Shown piece after piece: positions 26,792-34,803 of a stretch of 64,000 nucleotides of DNA (the first letter of the stretch is position 1; the number at the start of each line of letters is the position of its first letter). The notes below the pieces were generated by a model. The model searched no databases. It was not told the DNA's origin and saw nothing but the letters and a program-made list of their open reading frames with translations. Origin of the DNA: DATAOG01 sp963798075 (GTDB taxonomy: Bacteria; Pseudomonadota; Alphaproteobacteria; Geminicoccales; Geminicoccaceae); the NCBI GenBank assembly GCA_963798075.1, contig CAWCRU010000012.1, positions 1 through 64,000 of the forward strand, in the 5' to 3' direction. The position numbers and the translations under genes are program-made.

Positions 26792-27454
26792 TCAGCCGTC
26801 GGCGAGCGCGAGCCGGCGCTCGAGGGAGCGCGCGGCGAGCGCGATCGGGTAGTTGATGACGAAGTAGATGAGCGCGACCACGGTCAGGACCTCGAACGGC
26901 CGGAAGGTCTCGATCGAGACCAGCTGGCCGACCCGGGTCAGCTCCATGGTGCCGATCGCCGAGGCGAGCGCTGTCGCCTTGAGCAGCAGCATGACGGTGG
27001 TGGTCGCGGGCGGCAGGACGATCCGGAGCGCCTGCGGCAGGATGACGAAGCGGTAGCTGTCGGTCCGCGACAGGCCCAGGACCTGAGCGGCATCGCGCTG
27101 GGTCGCGTCGATGCCCTGGATGCCGGCGCGAAAGATCTCGCCAAGGAAAGCCGCGACGTTGAGGCCGAGCGCCAGGCTCGCCGCCTGGAAGGAGTTGAGC
27201 TCGTAGCCGGTCAGCACCGGCACGACGAAGTAGAACCAGATGATCTGGATCAAGGGCGGCGTCGTGCGGAAGAACTCGATGTAGGCATAGGCCGGCCAGG
27301 ACAGCAGGCGCCGACCCGAGATCCGCGCGAGCGCGAGGACGAGCCCGAACACGGTGGCGATGGCGGTGGCCACCGCGGTGATCGCAAGCGTCGTCCCCGC
27401 ACCTTCGATCAGGAACGGCAGGTTGTCCCGGAGGACGCTCCAGTCCAGTTCCAT
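26792..27454 (-). CDS. Polar amino-acid ABC transporter permease (second permease)
   Basis: His/Glu/Gln-type permease of 220 residues, with TTLAITAVATAIATVFGLVLAL and the coupling motif EIFRAGIQGIDATQRDAAQVLGLSRTD. ATP-hydrolysis coupling and the two-permease layout fit a heteromeric channel with the gene at 28386. The gene starts 13 bases after the binding-protein stop. Confidence 0.9.
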   Translation of the reverse strand: MELDWSVLRDNLPFLIEGAGTTLAITAVATAIATVFGLVLALARISGRRLLSWPAYAYIEFFRTTPPLIQIIWFYFVVPVLTGYELNSFQAASLALGLNVAAFLGEIFRAGIQGIDATQRDAAQVLGLSRTDSYRFVILPQALRIVLPPATTTVMLLLKATALASAIGTMELTRVGQLVSIETFRPFEVLTVVALIYFVINYPIALAARSLERRLALADG

Positions 27455-27467
27455 CCGCGTACCCCGA

Positions 27468-28332
27468 CTATTCCTTGATGTAATCAGCCGTCATGTACTT
27501 GTCGAACATGCTCTTCAGCGCCCCGGAGTTTTTTCTCGCCTGGATGAAGTCATTGAGGGCCTGGCCGAACTCCTGGTCGCCCTTTTTGTGGGCGTAGGCG
27601 ACCGGACAGGGCAGGACTTTGAGCGGCTCGGTGGCCGAGGGGAAGAACTTGAACTTGTCGCCGTACTGGTCGACGATCAGGGCGATGGTCACCGGGGTAT
27701 CGAAGACGGTGGCGTCCGCCCGCCCGCTCAGCACCTCGACGGCAAGCTGGTCGTCGGTGGCGCCGCCGAACTCCTTGTGGGTCGCCTTCGGGAAGGCCTC
27801 CTTGGCGATCTGCTCGCCCCAGCCGCCGGCGACGTCGGCGAACAGCACCTCGGGCCGGTTGGCGTCCTCGACCGAGTTGACCTTGTCGTTGTCCTTGAGC
27901 ACGGCGACCACGCCGCCGATGGTCATGTAGGGGATCGAGAAGTCGACCACCTCCTCGCGCTTGGGCGTGATGCAGATCGCCGGGCACCATGTCCCATTTG
28001 CCGGTGGTGATGCCGGCGACGGCGGTGTCCCAGCCCGCGTTGACGAACTCGAGCTTGACGCCGAGCTCCTTGGCGAGCTCGCCCATGAACTCGACATCGG
28101 CGCCGTAGTACTCGCCGTTCGGCTTGCGCATGATGAGCGGGCGGTAGATCACGCCCGCGACCCTGAGCGTGCCGCGCGCCTTGATCTCGTCGAGCACGCT
28201 GCCCGCGGCGGCGGCCGGGCTCGCGTGGCCCGCGGCGAACGCGCCCGCGGCCAGCGCCATGGCGCCGGCGGCCGCGAGCAGCCAGCGGCGTCCTGGATCC
28301 GTCCCGCCCTGGCGTCCCAAATCGCGCATCAT
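27468..28332 (-). CDS. Polar amino-acid ABC transporter substrate-binding protein, one indel
   Basis: Periplasmic binding protein of family 3. It has an N-terminal signal (RRWLLAAAGAMALAAGAFAA, cleavage near ASPAAAA), then LDEIKARGTLRVAGVIYRP and GKWDMVPGICITPKRE typical of the first lobe, and ADVAGGWGEQIAKEAFP in the second. The frame breaks at about 27982, where an extra G splits MVPG from ICITPKREEVVDF; corrected length is about 288 residues. AAGGAGGG precedes the ATG at 28332. Ligand residues cannot be read with confidence. It lies between the two permease genes. Confidence 0.86.
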
Positions 28333-28385
28333 GACAGTACCCTCCTTGGATTCGTTGCACTTCCAACGGCGCCGGCGACGCCCGC

Positions 28386-29051
28386 TCACAAGCCCCGGAA
28401 AGCCACGCGGCTGCGTCGCTCCAAAGCCCCGGCGAGCAGCGCCAGCGGATAGGTCAGGACGAAGTAGAGGACCGCGACCAGGGTCAGGACCTCGAGCGGC
28501 CGGAAGTTCTGGGTCGAGAGGATCTGGCCGCGGTTCATGAGCTCCGGCACCGCGATCAGCGCGGCGAGCGAGGAATCCTTGAGCAGGCTGACGGTGGCGT
28601 TGGCGGTCGGCGCCATGATCAGGCGCAGGGCCTGCGGCAGGACGATGTCGAACAACCGCTGCGAGGCGCTCAGGCCCAACACCATGCCCGCTTCGCGCTG
28701 GCTCCTGGGCACCGCCTGGATGCCGGCGCGGAAGATCTCGGCCATCTGCGCGCTCGCGTTGGCGGCGAGCGCCAGGATCACGACCGTGAGCGCGGACAGC
28801 CGCAGGCCGAACAGCACCGGCAGCACGTAGTAGGCCCAGACGATGTGGATCAAGGGCGGCGTGGTGCGGAAGAACTCGATCCAGGCGACCACGATCCCGC
28901 TCACGAGCGGCAGCTGCGCGATCCGGATGATCGCCATCGGCAGGGCGCTTAGCGTGCCGAGCAGGAACGCGGCCAGGGTGATCGCGAGCGTCAGCGGAAT
29001 GCCCAAAAGGAGGAAGGGCAGGTCGGGCAGCACGGCCTGGATGTCGAACAT
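28386..29051 (-). CDS. Polar amino-acid ABC transporter permease (first permease)
   Basis: His/Glu/Gln-type permease of 221 residues with the FRTTPPLIHIVWAYYVLPVLFG segment and coupling loop AEIFRAGIQAVPRSQREAGMVLGL. It is a clear relative of the permease at 26792, so the channel is probably a heterodimer. A 28-base gap follows the DUF3830 gene. Confidence 0.9.
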   Translation of the reverse strand: MFDIQAVLPDLPFLLLGIPLTLAITLAAFLLGTLSALPMAIIRIAQLPLVSGIVVAWIEFFRTTPPLIHIVWAYYVLPVLFGLRLSALTVVILALAANASAQMAEIFRAGIQAVPRSQREAGMVLGLSASQRLFDIVLPQALRLIMAPTANATVSLLKDSSLAALIAVPELMNRGQILSTQNFRPLEVLTLVAVLYFVLTYPLALLAGALERRSRVAFRGL

Positions 29052-29079
29052 CGCGGGTCCAGTTCCGTACAGCGTCTTC

Positions 29080-29538
29080 TCAGGCCTCGACGGCCGTGAT
29101 CCGGAGCGCCTTGCGGCCCTCGTCGCGGATGCGGCGGCTGGCGTCGAAGAAGGCCTGGAACGGCTCGACGAACCGACCGAACACGTTCGGGTGCACCGGC
29201 ACCATCGTCCCCGGCATGGTCGGCCGGCAATAGCGGTCGTAGGCCCAGTAGATCTCGCTCAGAGGGTCCGGGTAGCCGTGCCGCGTCATGGCATCGTAGT
29301 GGGTGAACATGAGATCGCCGGTCTGGATCAGCGTTGTGGCGTGCTCCATGGGGATCACGATCGCGGGGTCGATATAGAGGGCGCAGGTGGTGCCGGAGAA
29401 GATCGCGTGCCCGGCCGTGCCCTCGAACGGCGCTCGCTCCCAAAGGGCGCGGACCGTCTGCGGCGCCTCGCGCTCGAGGAGCAGCGCCCGCGCCGAGATG
29501 CCCTCCTCGGGCAGGGCGCACTCGAAATATCTGGCCAT
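29080..29538 (-). CDS. DUF3830 family protein (cyclophilin-like fold)
   Basis: A 152-residue protein resembling DUF3830 proteins, whose structures have a cyclophilin-like barrel. Visible conserved parts: FECALPEEGISARALLLE at the N-terminus, TAGHAIFSGTTCALYI and EIYWAYDRYCRPTMPGTMVPVHPNVFG. Biochemical function is unknown. AAGGAGCG lies before the ATG. It sits between the GntR regulator and the transporter genes, suggesting a role in the same catabolic pathway. Confidence 0.78.
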   Translation of the reverse strand: MARYFECALPEEGISARALLLEREAPQTVRALWERAPFEGTAGHAIFSGTTCALYIDPAIVIPMEHATTLIQTGDLMFTHYDAMTRHGYPDPLSEIYWAYDRYCRPTMPGTMVPVHPNVFGRFVEPFQAFFDASRRIRDEGRKALRITAVEA

Positions 29539-29580
29539 GCTTTCGCGCTCCTTTCCAGCGAGCCGGGCCTCGGTCGTCGA

Positions 29581-30340
29581 TCACTCGGCCGCGGCTCTGG
29601 CGATCGGGCGCGGGATCCCGGCGGTTCGCTCCATGAGGTCCTGAAGCTTGCGCATCTCCCTGTCCGAGGCCGCCACGTGCTGCTCCATGGCCGCGGCGGC
29701 GGCGTCCACGTCCCGGGCGGCGACGGCGGCATAGATCGCGCGATGGACCTCCCAGGTCTCGCGGCTGGTCTCGGCATCGAATACCGTGCGGATCGCGCCG
29801 AGGTCGATGTCGAGCAGCGGCGCCAGCAGGTCGACCAGGACGTCGTTCTTGGAGGCGCGGGCCAAGGGCCAGGTGGAACGCCGTGTTCAGCCGCCGGTTC
29901 TGGGCGTAGTCGGCGGGATCGGGCACGGCCTCCTCGAGGACGGTCTGCATGGCGGTGAGATCGCCCTCGTCGGCGCGGCCGGCCGCCAGGCGCACCGTCT
30001 CCTTCTCGATCGCGTAGCGCGCCTCCCACAGCTGGTTCAGCATCTGGCTCTCGAGCGCCATCACGCTCAGCGACGGCTCGAAGATCAGCCGGTTCCACTT
30101 GAGCCCTTCGACGATCGTGCCGCGGCCGTGATACGCCTTGAGCACGCGCAGGGACTGCAGGCGTTGGATCGCCTCGCGCAGGACGGCGAGGCCGACCCCC
30201 AGGTCCTTGGCCAGTTGCCGCTGCGAAGGAAGGCTCGCGCCCGGCCGCAGGCGCCCGGCGGCGATCTGCGTCAGCAGCATCTCCACGACCTGATCGGCGA
30301 GCGTGCGTGCCACGGCCTTGGGCCAGGACTGGCTGATCAT
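29581..30340 (-). CDS. GntR-family regulator with FCD domain, one indel
   Basis: FadR-subfamily transcription factor. The winged helix-turn-helix covers about residues 15-80 (LPSQRQLAKDLGVGLAVLREA ... GRGTIV) and an FCD ligand domain follows, with AIEKETVRLAAGRADEGDL and WEVHRAIYAAVAARDVDAA. An extra G near 29867 breaks the frame between FHLAL and ARASKND; corrected length is about 252 residues. The ATG at 30340 has GGGGGAAGG upstream. Being first in the minus-strand cluster, it most likely controls the transporter and enzymes downstream in response to a pathway metabolite (inference). Confidence 0.85.
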
Positions 30341-30365
30341 GAGCGCCTTCCCCCGAGATCGGATG

Positions 30366-30380
30366 TTCGGGTGTTCCGAA
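30366..30380. promoter_or_regulatory. Inverted repeat TTCGG-N5-CCGAA upstream of GntR gene
   Basis: Perfect 5-base arms (30366-30370 and 30376-30380) lie 26 bases upstream of the regulator start, in the 144-base divergent intergenic region shared with the GH15 gene. Symmetry and place suit an autoregulatory operator of a dimeric GntR protein. Not matched to a known FCD consensus. Confidence 0.35.
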
Positions 30381-30484
30381 GACCATGTCAATGCCGGACC
30401 CTCGCCGAGGCGGCCCTTGCAGCCCTGGGAACTCGATCCTGCGCGCACCGTTGGCACGAGGCGGCAACGACGATCGCGCGGAGG

Positions 30485-32317
30485 ATGGCGACGCCCGTCC
30501 GAGACAACGAACCCGCCGGCTATCCGGCTCTCGGCGACTATGCGGTGATCGGCGACAGTCGGACCGCCGCGCTGATCTCGCGCTTGGGGTCCGTCGACTG
30601 GCTCTGCCTGCCGCATTTCTCCGGTCCGGCCCTGTTCGGGGCGGTCCTCGATCGCCGCCGGGGCGGCCGCTTTGCCGTCTGCCCGGAGCGGGTGCGCACG
30701 GTGAGCCGGCGCTACGTCGGGCCGACCAATGTCCTCGAGACCACCTTTCGGGCGGAAGGCGGCGCGGTGCGCGTGACCGACCTGATGGTGATCGCTAAGG
30801 ACGGCCTCCAGCCCGAGCGGGAGCTTTTGCGGATCGTCGAGGGGCTCGAGGGTGAGGTGAGCCTCGAGGTCCGGTTCGAGCCGCGGCCGGACTACGCGCG
30901 AGCGGCCGGCCGGGTCGTGCGCCGGGGCGAGCACGGCTTGGCCTGCGTGCACGGCAACGAGCTGTTCTTGCTGCGCACCGACCTTGCCCTCGCGATCGAG
31001 GGCGGCGACAGCGCGAGCGGACGCGTGACGCTGGCCGCGGGCGAGCGCCGTTATCTGTCGCTGGGCTATACCTGCGGCACGATCGGCATTTTGCCGGCGC
31101 TCGGGGCGAGCGCCGAGCGCCGCCTCGCCAGCACCTTGCGCTGGTGGCAGGACTGGAGCGGGCGCTGTCGCTACCAGGGCCCCTTTCGCGAGGCGGTCGT
31201 GCGCAGCCTGCTCACGACCAAGCTCATGACCTACGCGATCTCGGGCGCGATCGTCGCGGCCCCGACCACGTCCTTGCCCGAGGTCGTGGGCGGCAGTTCG
31301 AACTGGGACTATCGCTACTGCTGGCTGCGCGACGCCGCGCTCGCGCTGCAAACCCAGCTCGACCTCGGCTACGACCTCGAGGCCGAGGCCTTCCTGGGCT
31401 GGCTCCTGAACGCGACCCGCCTGACCCAGCCGCGCCTGCAGGTCGTCTACGACGTCTACGGCAAAGCCAACCTGCCCGAGACGGAACTCTCCCATCTCGA
31501 GGGCTACCGAGGCTCGCGGCCGGTCCGGATCGGCAATGCCGCCTGCCGGCAGTTGCAGCTCGACATCTATGGCGAGGTCGTGGCGGCGGCCTCGGTATTC
31601 CTTGAGGCCGGTGGCCGCCTGGACCGGGCCGAAGCGCAGCTGCTCGCGGGTTTCGGCAAGGTCGTGTGCCAGGAGTGGCGCAAGCCCGACCAGGGGATCT
31701 GGGAGCGGCGCGGCGGCGCCTGGCAGCACACCCAGTCCAAGATGATGTGCTGGGTCGCCCTCGACCGCCTGCTCCGGCTCCATGCCGAGGGGCTGGTCGA
31801 GGTGCCCGCGGACCGGTTCCGCGAGGAGCGTGCGGCGATCCGGGCGGCGATCGAGACGCAGGGTTACGATCCGGAGCTCGACGCCTATGTCGGCGTCTTC
31901 GGTGGCCGCCTGCTCGATGCGAGCCTGCTCCAGATGGCCCGCTACGGCTATATGGACCCCGCGGATCCGCGCATGCGCGGCACCTTTGCGCGGATCGAGC
32001 AACGGCTCGGCTGCGAGGGCCTCTTGTTCCGCTACGCCGATGCCGACGGCGATCAGCGGCCCGCCGAGGGCGCCTTCGGGCTCTGCGGTTTTTGGGCGGT
32101 CGACTATCTGGCGCGGCTTGGCGAGCTGCAAAAGGCGCACGACCGGTTCGAGCATCTCCTGTCGTTCGCGAACGATCTCGGTCTGTTCGGGGAGCAGATC
32201 GATCCGGCGTCCGGCCAGGCGCTGGGCAACTTCCCGCAGACCTACACCCACGTCGGGCTGATGGCGGCGGCGACCTCGCTCGCGCAAGCCTCGGCCCGGC
32301 CGCGCGCGGCCGCCTGA
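30485..32317 (+). CDS. Glycoside hydrolase family 15 protein (glucoamylase/trehalase-like)
   Basis: A 610-residue GH15 protein. It starts with the conserved YPALGDYAVIGDSRTAALIS and GSVDWLCLPHFSGPALFGAVLD typical of bacterial GH15 enzymes, and the catalytic (alpha/alpha)6 barrel begins near residue 250 with SNWDYRYCWLRDAAL. QTYTHVGLMAAATSL closes the domain. Such enzymes cleave glucose or trehalose linkages; which one cannot be told. No signal peptide, so it is probably cytoplasmic. It heads a set with the small membrane protein (10-base gap) and SDR genes. No ribosome site stands out beyond GGAGG about four bases before the ATG. Confidence 0.85.
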   Translation: MATPVRDNEPAGYPALGDYAVIGDSRTAALISRLGSVDWLCLPHFSGPALFGAVLDRRRGGRFAVCPERVRTVSRRYVGPTNVLETTFRAEGGAVRVTDLMVIAKDGLQPERELLRIVEGLEGEVSLEVRFEPRPDYARAAGRVVRRGEHGLACVHGNELFLLRTDLALAIEGGDSASGRVTLAAGERRYLSLGYTCGTIGILPALGASAERRLASTLRWWQDWSGRCRYQGPFREAVVRSLLTTKLMTYAISGAIVAAPTTSLPEVVGGSSNWDYRYCWLRDAALALQTQLDLGYDLEAEAFLGWLLNATRLTQPRLQVVYDVYGKANLPETELSHLEGYRGSRPVRIGNAACRQLQLDIYGEVVAAASVFLEAGGRLDRAEAQLLAGFGKVVCQEWRKPDQGIWERRGGAWQHTQSKMMCWVALDRLLRLHAEGLVEVPADRFREERAAIRAAIETQGYDPELDAYVGVFGGRLLDASLLQMARYGYMDPADPRMRGTFARIEQRLGCEGLLFRYADADGDQRPAEGAFGLCGFWAVDYLARLGELQKAHDRFEHLLSFANDLGLFGEQIDPASGQALGNFPQTYTHVGLMAAATSLAQASARPRAAA

Positions 32318-32327
32318 GCCGGCTCAC

Positions 32328-32810
32328 GTGGGCATCCTGCGCATCCTCCTTTGGGGCTTCGTCGCCAGCGCGGCGATGGCGACCGTGCTCGAAGGCAGCC
32401 AGTTCGTGGGGCTCTCGCGCCTCAGTCTGCCCTATCTGTTCGGCACCTTCGTCACCAGCGACCGCCATCGCGCGATGATCCTGGGCTTCGTCCTCTATCT
32501 GCTCGGCGGCTGGGGCTTTGCCTGCCTCTACTACCTGCTGTTCAAGGACCTTGGCTTCGCGACCTGGTGGCTGGGCGCGGTGCTCGGCCTGCTGCACGGG
32601 GCCTTCCTGCTCGTGGTGCTGCTGCCCATGCTGCCGCACCTGCACCCGCGCATGGCGTCGGAGTTCGATGATCCCTATGCGGGCGCCCTGCTCGAGCCGC
32701 CCGGCTTCGCCGGGCTCAACTACGGCCGCCGGACGCCGCTCGTCACGCTGCTCGGTCAGCTCTGCTACGGCATCATCCTCGGCGCCGCCTACGGCGCTCT
32801 CGGCAGCTGA
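32328..32810 (+). CDS. Membrane protein of unknown function, four predicted helices
   Basis: A 160-residue hydrophobic protein, starting at GTG 32328. Four membrane segments are visible: ILRILLWGFVASAAMAT, AMILGFVLYLLGGWGFACLYYLL, WWLGAVLGLLHGAFLLVVLLPML and LLGQLCYGIILGAAYGAL. A short loop has HLHPRMASEFDDPYAG. I do not recognise a family. It is ten bases after the GH15 gene and 30 before the SDR gene, so probably co-transcribed. Confidence 0.72.
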   Translation: MGILRILLWGFVASAAMATVLEGSQFVGLSRLSLPYLFGTFVTSDRHRAMILGFVLYLLGGWGFACLYYLLFKDLGFATWWLGAVLGLLHGAFLLVVLLPMLPHLHPRMASEFDDPYAGALLEPPGFAGLNYGRRTPLVTLLGQLCYGIILGAAYGALGS

Positions 32811-32840
32811 CCGGCGCGGCCTTGGGAAGGTGAGGTGGAC

Positions 32841-33839
32841 ATGAACGCCGCAAGACCGGAGGTCGTCGTGGTCACCGGGGCGTCCGCCGGGGTCGGGCGG
32901 GCAGCCGCGCGCGCGTTCGGCGAGCGCGGCTGCGCCGTCGGGCTGATCGCGCGCGGCCGCGACGGTCTGGAGGCGGCGCGGCGCGAGATCGAGGCGGCCG
33001 GCGGCCAGGCGCTGGTGCTGGTCTGCGACGTCGCCGATCCCGACCAGGTCGAGGCGGCGGCCGGGCGGGTCGAGGCCGCGCTCGGCCCGATCGAGGTCTG
33101 GGTCAACGATGCCATGGTGACCATCTTCGGGCCCGTGCACGCGATCAGCCCGGCCGAGTTTCGGCGCCAGACCGAGGTCACCTATCTCGGCACCGTGCAT
33201 GGCACGATGGCGGCGCTCAGGCGCATGCGCGCGCGCGACCGGGGGATCATCATCCAGGTCGGCTCGGCGCTCGCCTACCGCTCGGTGCCGCTGCAGGCGG
33301 CCTATTGCGGCGCCAAGGCCGCGATCCGGGGCTTTACCGACTCGCTCCGCTGCGAGCTCCTGCACGAGAAGAGCCGGGTGCGCCTGACCATGGTCCAGCT
33401 CTCGGCGTTCAACACGCCTCAGTTCGACTGGGCGCGCTGCCACATGGACCAGGCGCCGCAGCCGCTGCCGCCGATCTTCGAGCCCGAGCTGGCGGCCGCC
33501 GCGATCGTCTATGCCGCGCGCCATGGGCGGCGCGAGCTGTGGGTCGGCTGGCCGGCGGTCAAAGCCATCCTCGGCAACCGCGTGATGCCCGGCCTGCTCG
33601 ATCGGATGATGGCGAGATCCGCCTTTGGCGGCCAGCTGAGCGGCGAGCCCACCGCCCCGGACCGGCCCGACAACCTCTATGACGCGGTGCCTGGCGACCA
33701 TGGCGCCCGCGGCCGGTTCGGGGCGCGCGCGCGCCGCCGCAGCTGGCAGTTCTGGCTGACGAGCCACCCGGCGCCGGCGCTCGCCGCATCCGCGCTCGCG
33801 GCGCTCCTGCTCGCAGCGGTCGTGGTGGGTCTGACCTGA
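32841..33839 (+). CDS. Short-chain dehydrogenase/reductase with C-terminal membrane segment
   Basis: NAD(P)-dependent SDR of 332 residues. Cofactor motif TGASAGVG (residues about 12-19), VGSALAYRS with the catalytic Ser, and YCGAK with the Tyr/Lys pair are present; NNAG is altered to VNDAM. The protein is longer than a classical SDR: an extension ends in a hydrophobic segment (ALAASALAALLLAAVVVGL), so it may be membrane anchored. Start chosen at ATG 32841; a GTG two codons earlier is possible. Substrate unknown. It converges on the cytochrome oxidase operon, ten bases from its stop. Confidence 0.83.
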   Translation: MNAARPEVVVVTGASAGVGRAAARAFGERGCAVGLIARGRDGLEAARREIEAAGGQALVLVCDVADPDQVEAAAGRVEAALGPIEVWVNDAMVTIFGPVHAISPAEFRRQTEVTYLGTVHGTMAALRRMRARDRGIIIQVGSALAYRSVPLQAAYCGAKAAIRGFTDSLRCELLHEKSRVRLTMVQLSAFNTPQFDWARCHMDQAPQPLPPIFEPELAAAAIVYAARHGRRELWVGWPAVKAILGNRVMPGLLDRMMARSAFGGQLSGEPTAPDRPDNLYDAVPGDHGARGRFGARARRRSWQFWLTSHPAPALAASALAALLLAAVVVGLT

Positions 33840-33849
33840 CGCGAAGCCC

Positions 33850-34158
33850 TCAAGGCCGCGTGTCGGCCCCGGGCTCCGGCAGCGACATCGCGGGGCTCCG
33901 GCTCAGGTAGTCGCTGAGCGTGAGCCCGAACATGATCATGAGCCAGAACAGGCCGGCGATCGCGGCCAGACGGAGGAGGGCGCCGGCCCGGCGCACGTGC
34001 ATGAAGAACCAGATGACCAGCGTTGCCTTGGCGACCGAGATCGACATGTTGAGGATCGGGTTCAAGGCGCCGAGCTGGAACTGGGCGACGGTCATGGTCG
34101 CCGCGAGCAGGACGAGACAGGCGAGATAGACCAGGACGAAGGTGATGCGCTCGCTCAT
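33850..34158 (-). CDS. Cytochrome c oxidase subunit IV (prokaryotic caa3 type)
   Basis: Small 102-residue membrane subunit with three helices (FVLVYLACLVLLAATMTV, SISVAKATLVIWFFMHV, LAAIAGLFWLMIMFGLTLSDYL), the last gene of the act-cox operon. The KATLVIWFFMHVR segment is typical of COX4-type subunits of caa3 oxidases. It follows the subunit III gene by 12 bases. Confidence 0.83.
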   Translation of the reverse strand: MSERITFVLVYLACLVLLAATMTVAQFQLGALNPILNMSISVAKATLVIWFFMHVRRAGALLRLAAIAGLFWLMIMFGLTLSDYLSRSPAMSLPEPGADTRP

Positions 34159-34170
34159 GGTCGGCCGCCG

Positions 34171-34803
34171 TCAGACCAGATACAGCGCCGGATAGAGGAA
34201 CAGCCAGACGATATCGACGAGATGCCAATAGAGACCCAGCACTTCCACGCGGGTGCCGCGCTCGGGCAGCGGCAAGCGCCGCCGGCCGAGCAGCCAGGCG
34301 AATAGCGAGACCGCCACGATGCCGCAGGTGAGATGGAAGGCGTGCAGGCCGGTGGCCGCGAAGTAGAGGTTGAAGAACAGCTCGCTGGGCGCGGGCGGCA
34401 GCGGAAACGGCGGCCCGACGCCCGGCATCAGACCCTCGTGGTATTCTTTGAAGTACTCGTAGCCCTTGATCCCGAGGAAGACGAGGCCGAGACCGGCGGT
34501 CGCCAGCAGCCAGCCGACGGTCGGACCCGGCCGCCGCTCGCGCGCCGCCACCACCGCCAGCACCATGGTCAGGCTGCTGGTCAGCAGCACCGCCGTGTTG
34601 GCGCCGCCGAGCCACATATCGAGGTGATGGCTCGCGGTCTTCAAGGCGCTGCCATAACTGACCCGATAGATCAGGATGCTGAGGAAGATGCCGCCGAACA
34701 GCATGATCTCGGTCGCGAGGAACACCCACATGCCGAGCTCTGCCGCCCCGCGCTGCTGCGCCTCGCTCTGGAACTGCAGGGCGACATGGCTCTTTGCGCT
34801 CAT
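34171..34803 (-). CDS. Cytochrome c oxidase subunit III
   Basis: 210-residue membrane subunit of the haem-copper oxidase. AELGMWVFLATEIMLFGGIF and FFNLYFAATGLHAFHLTCGI with the family His/Glu pattern, then YWHLVDIVWLFLYPALYLV at the end, are typical COX3. It stabilises subunit I. The ATG at 34803 overlaps the subunit I stop by four bases (ATGA), so translation is probably coupled. A longer frame upstream is merely a second reading of the subunit I gene. Confidence 0.92.
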   Translation of the reverse strand: MSAKSHVALQFQSEAQQRGAAELGMWVFLATEIMLFGGIFLSILIYRVSYGSALKTASHHLDMWLGGANTAVLLTSSLTMVLAVVAARERRPGPTVGWLLATAGLGLVFLGIKGYEYFKEYHEGLMPGVGPPFPLPPAPSELFFNLYFAATGLHAFHLTCGIVAVSLFAWLLGRRRLPLPERGTRVEVLGLYWHLVDIVWLFLYPALYLV

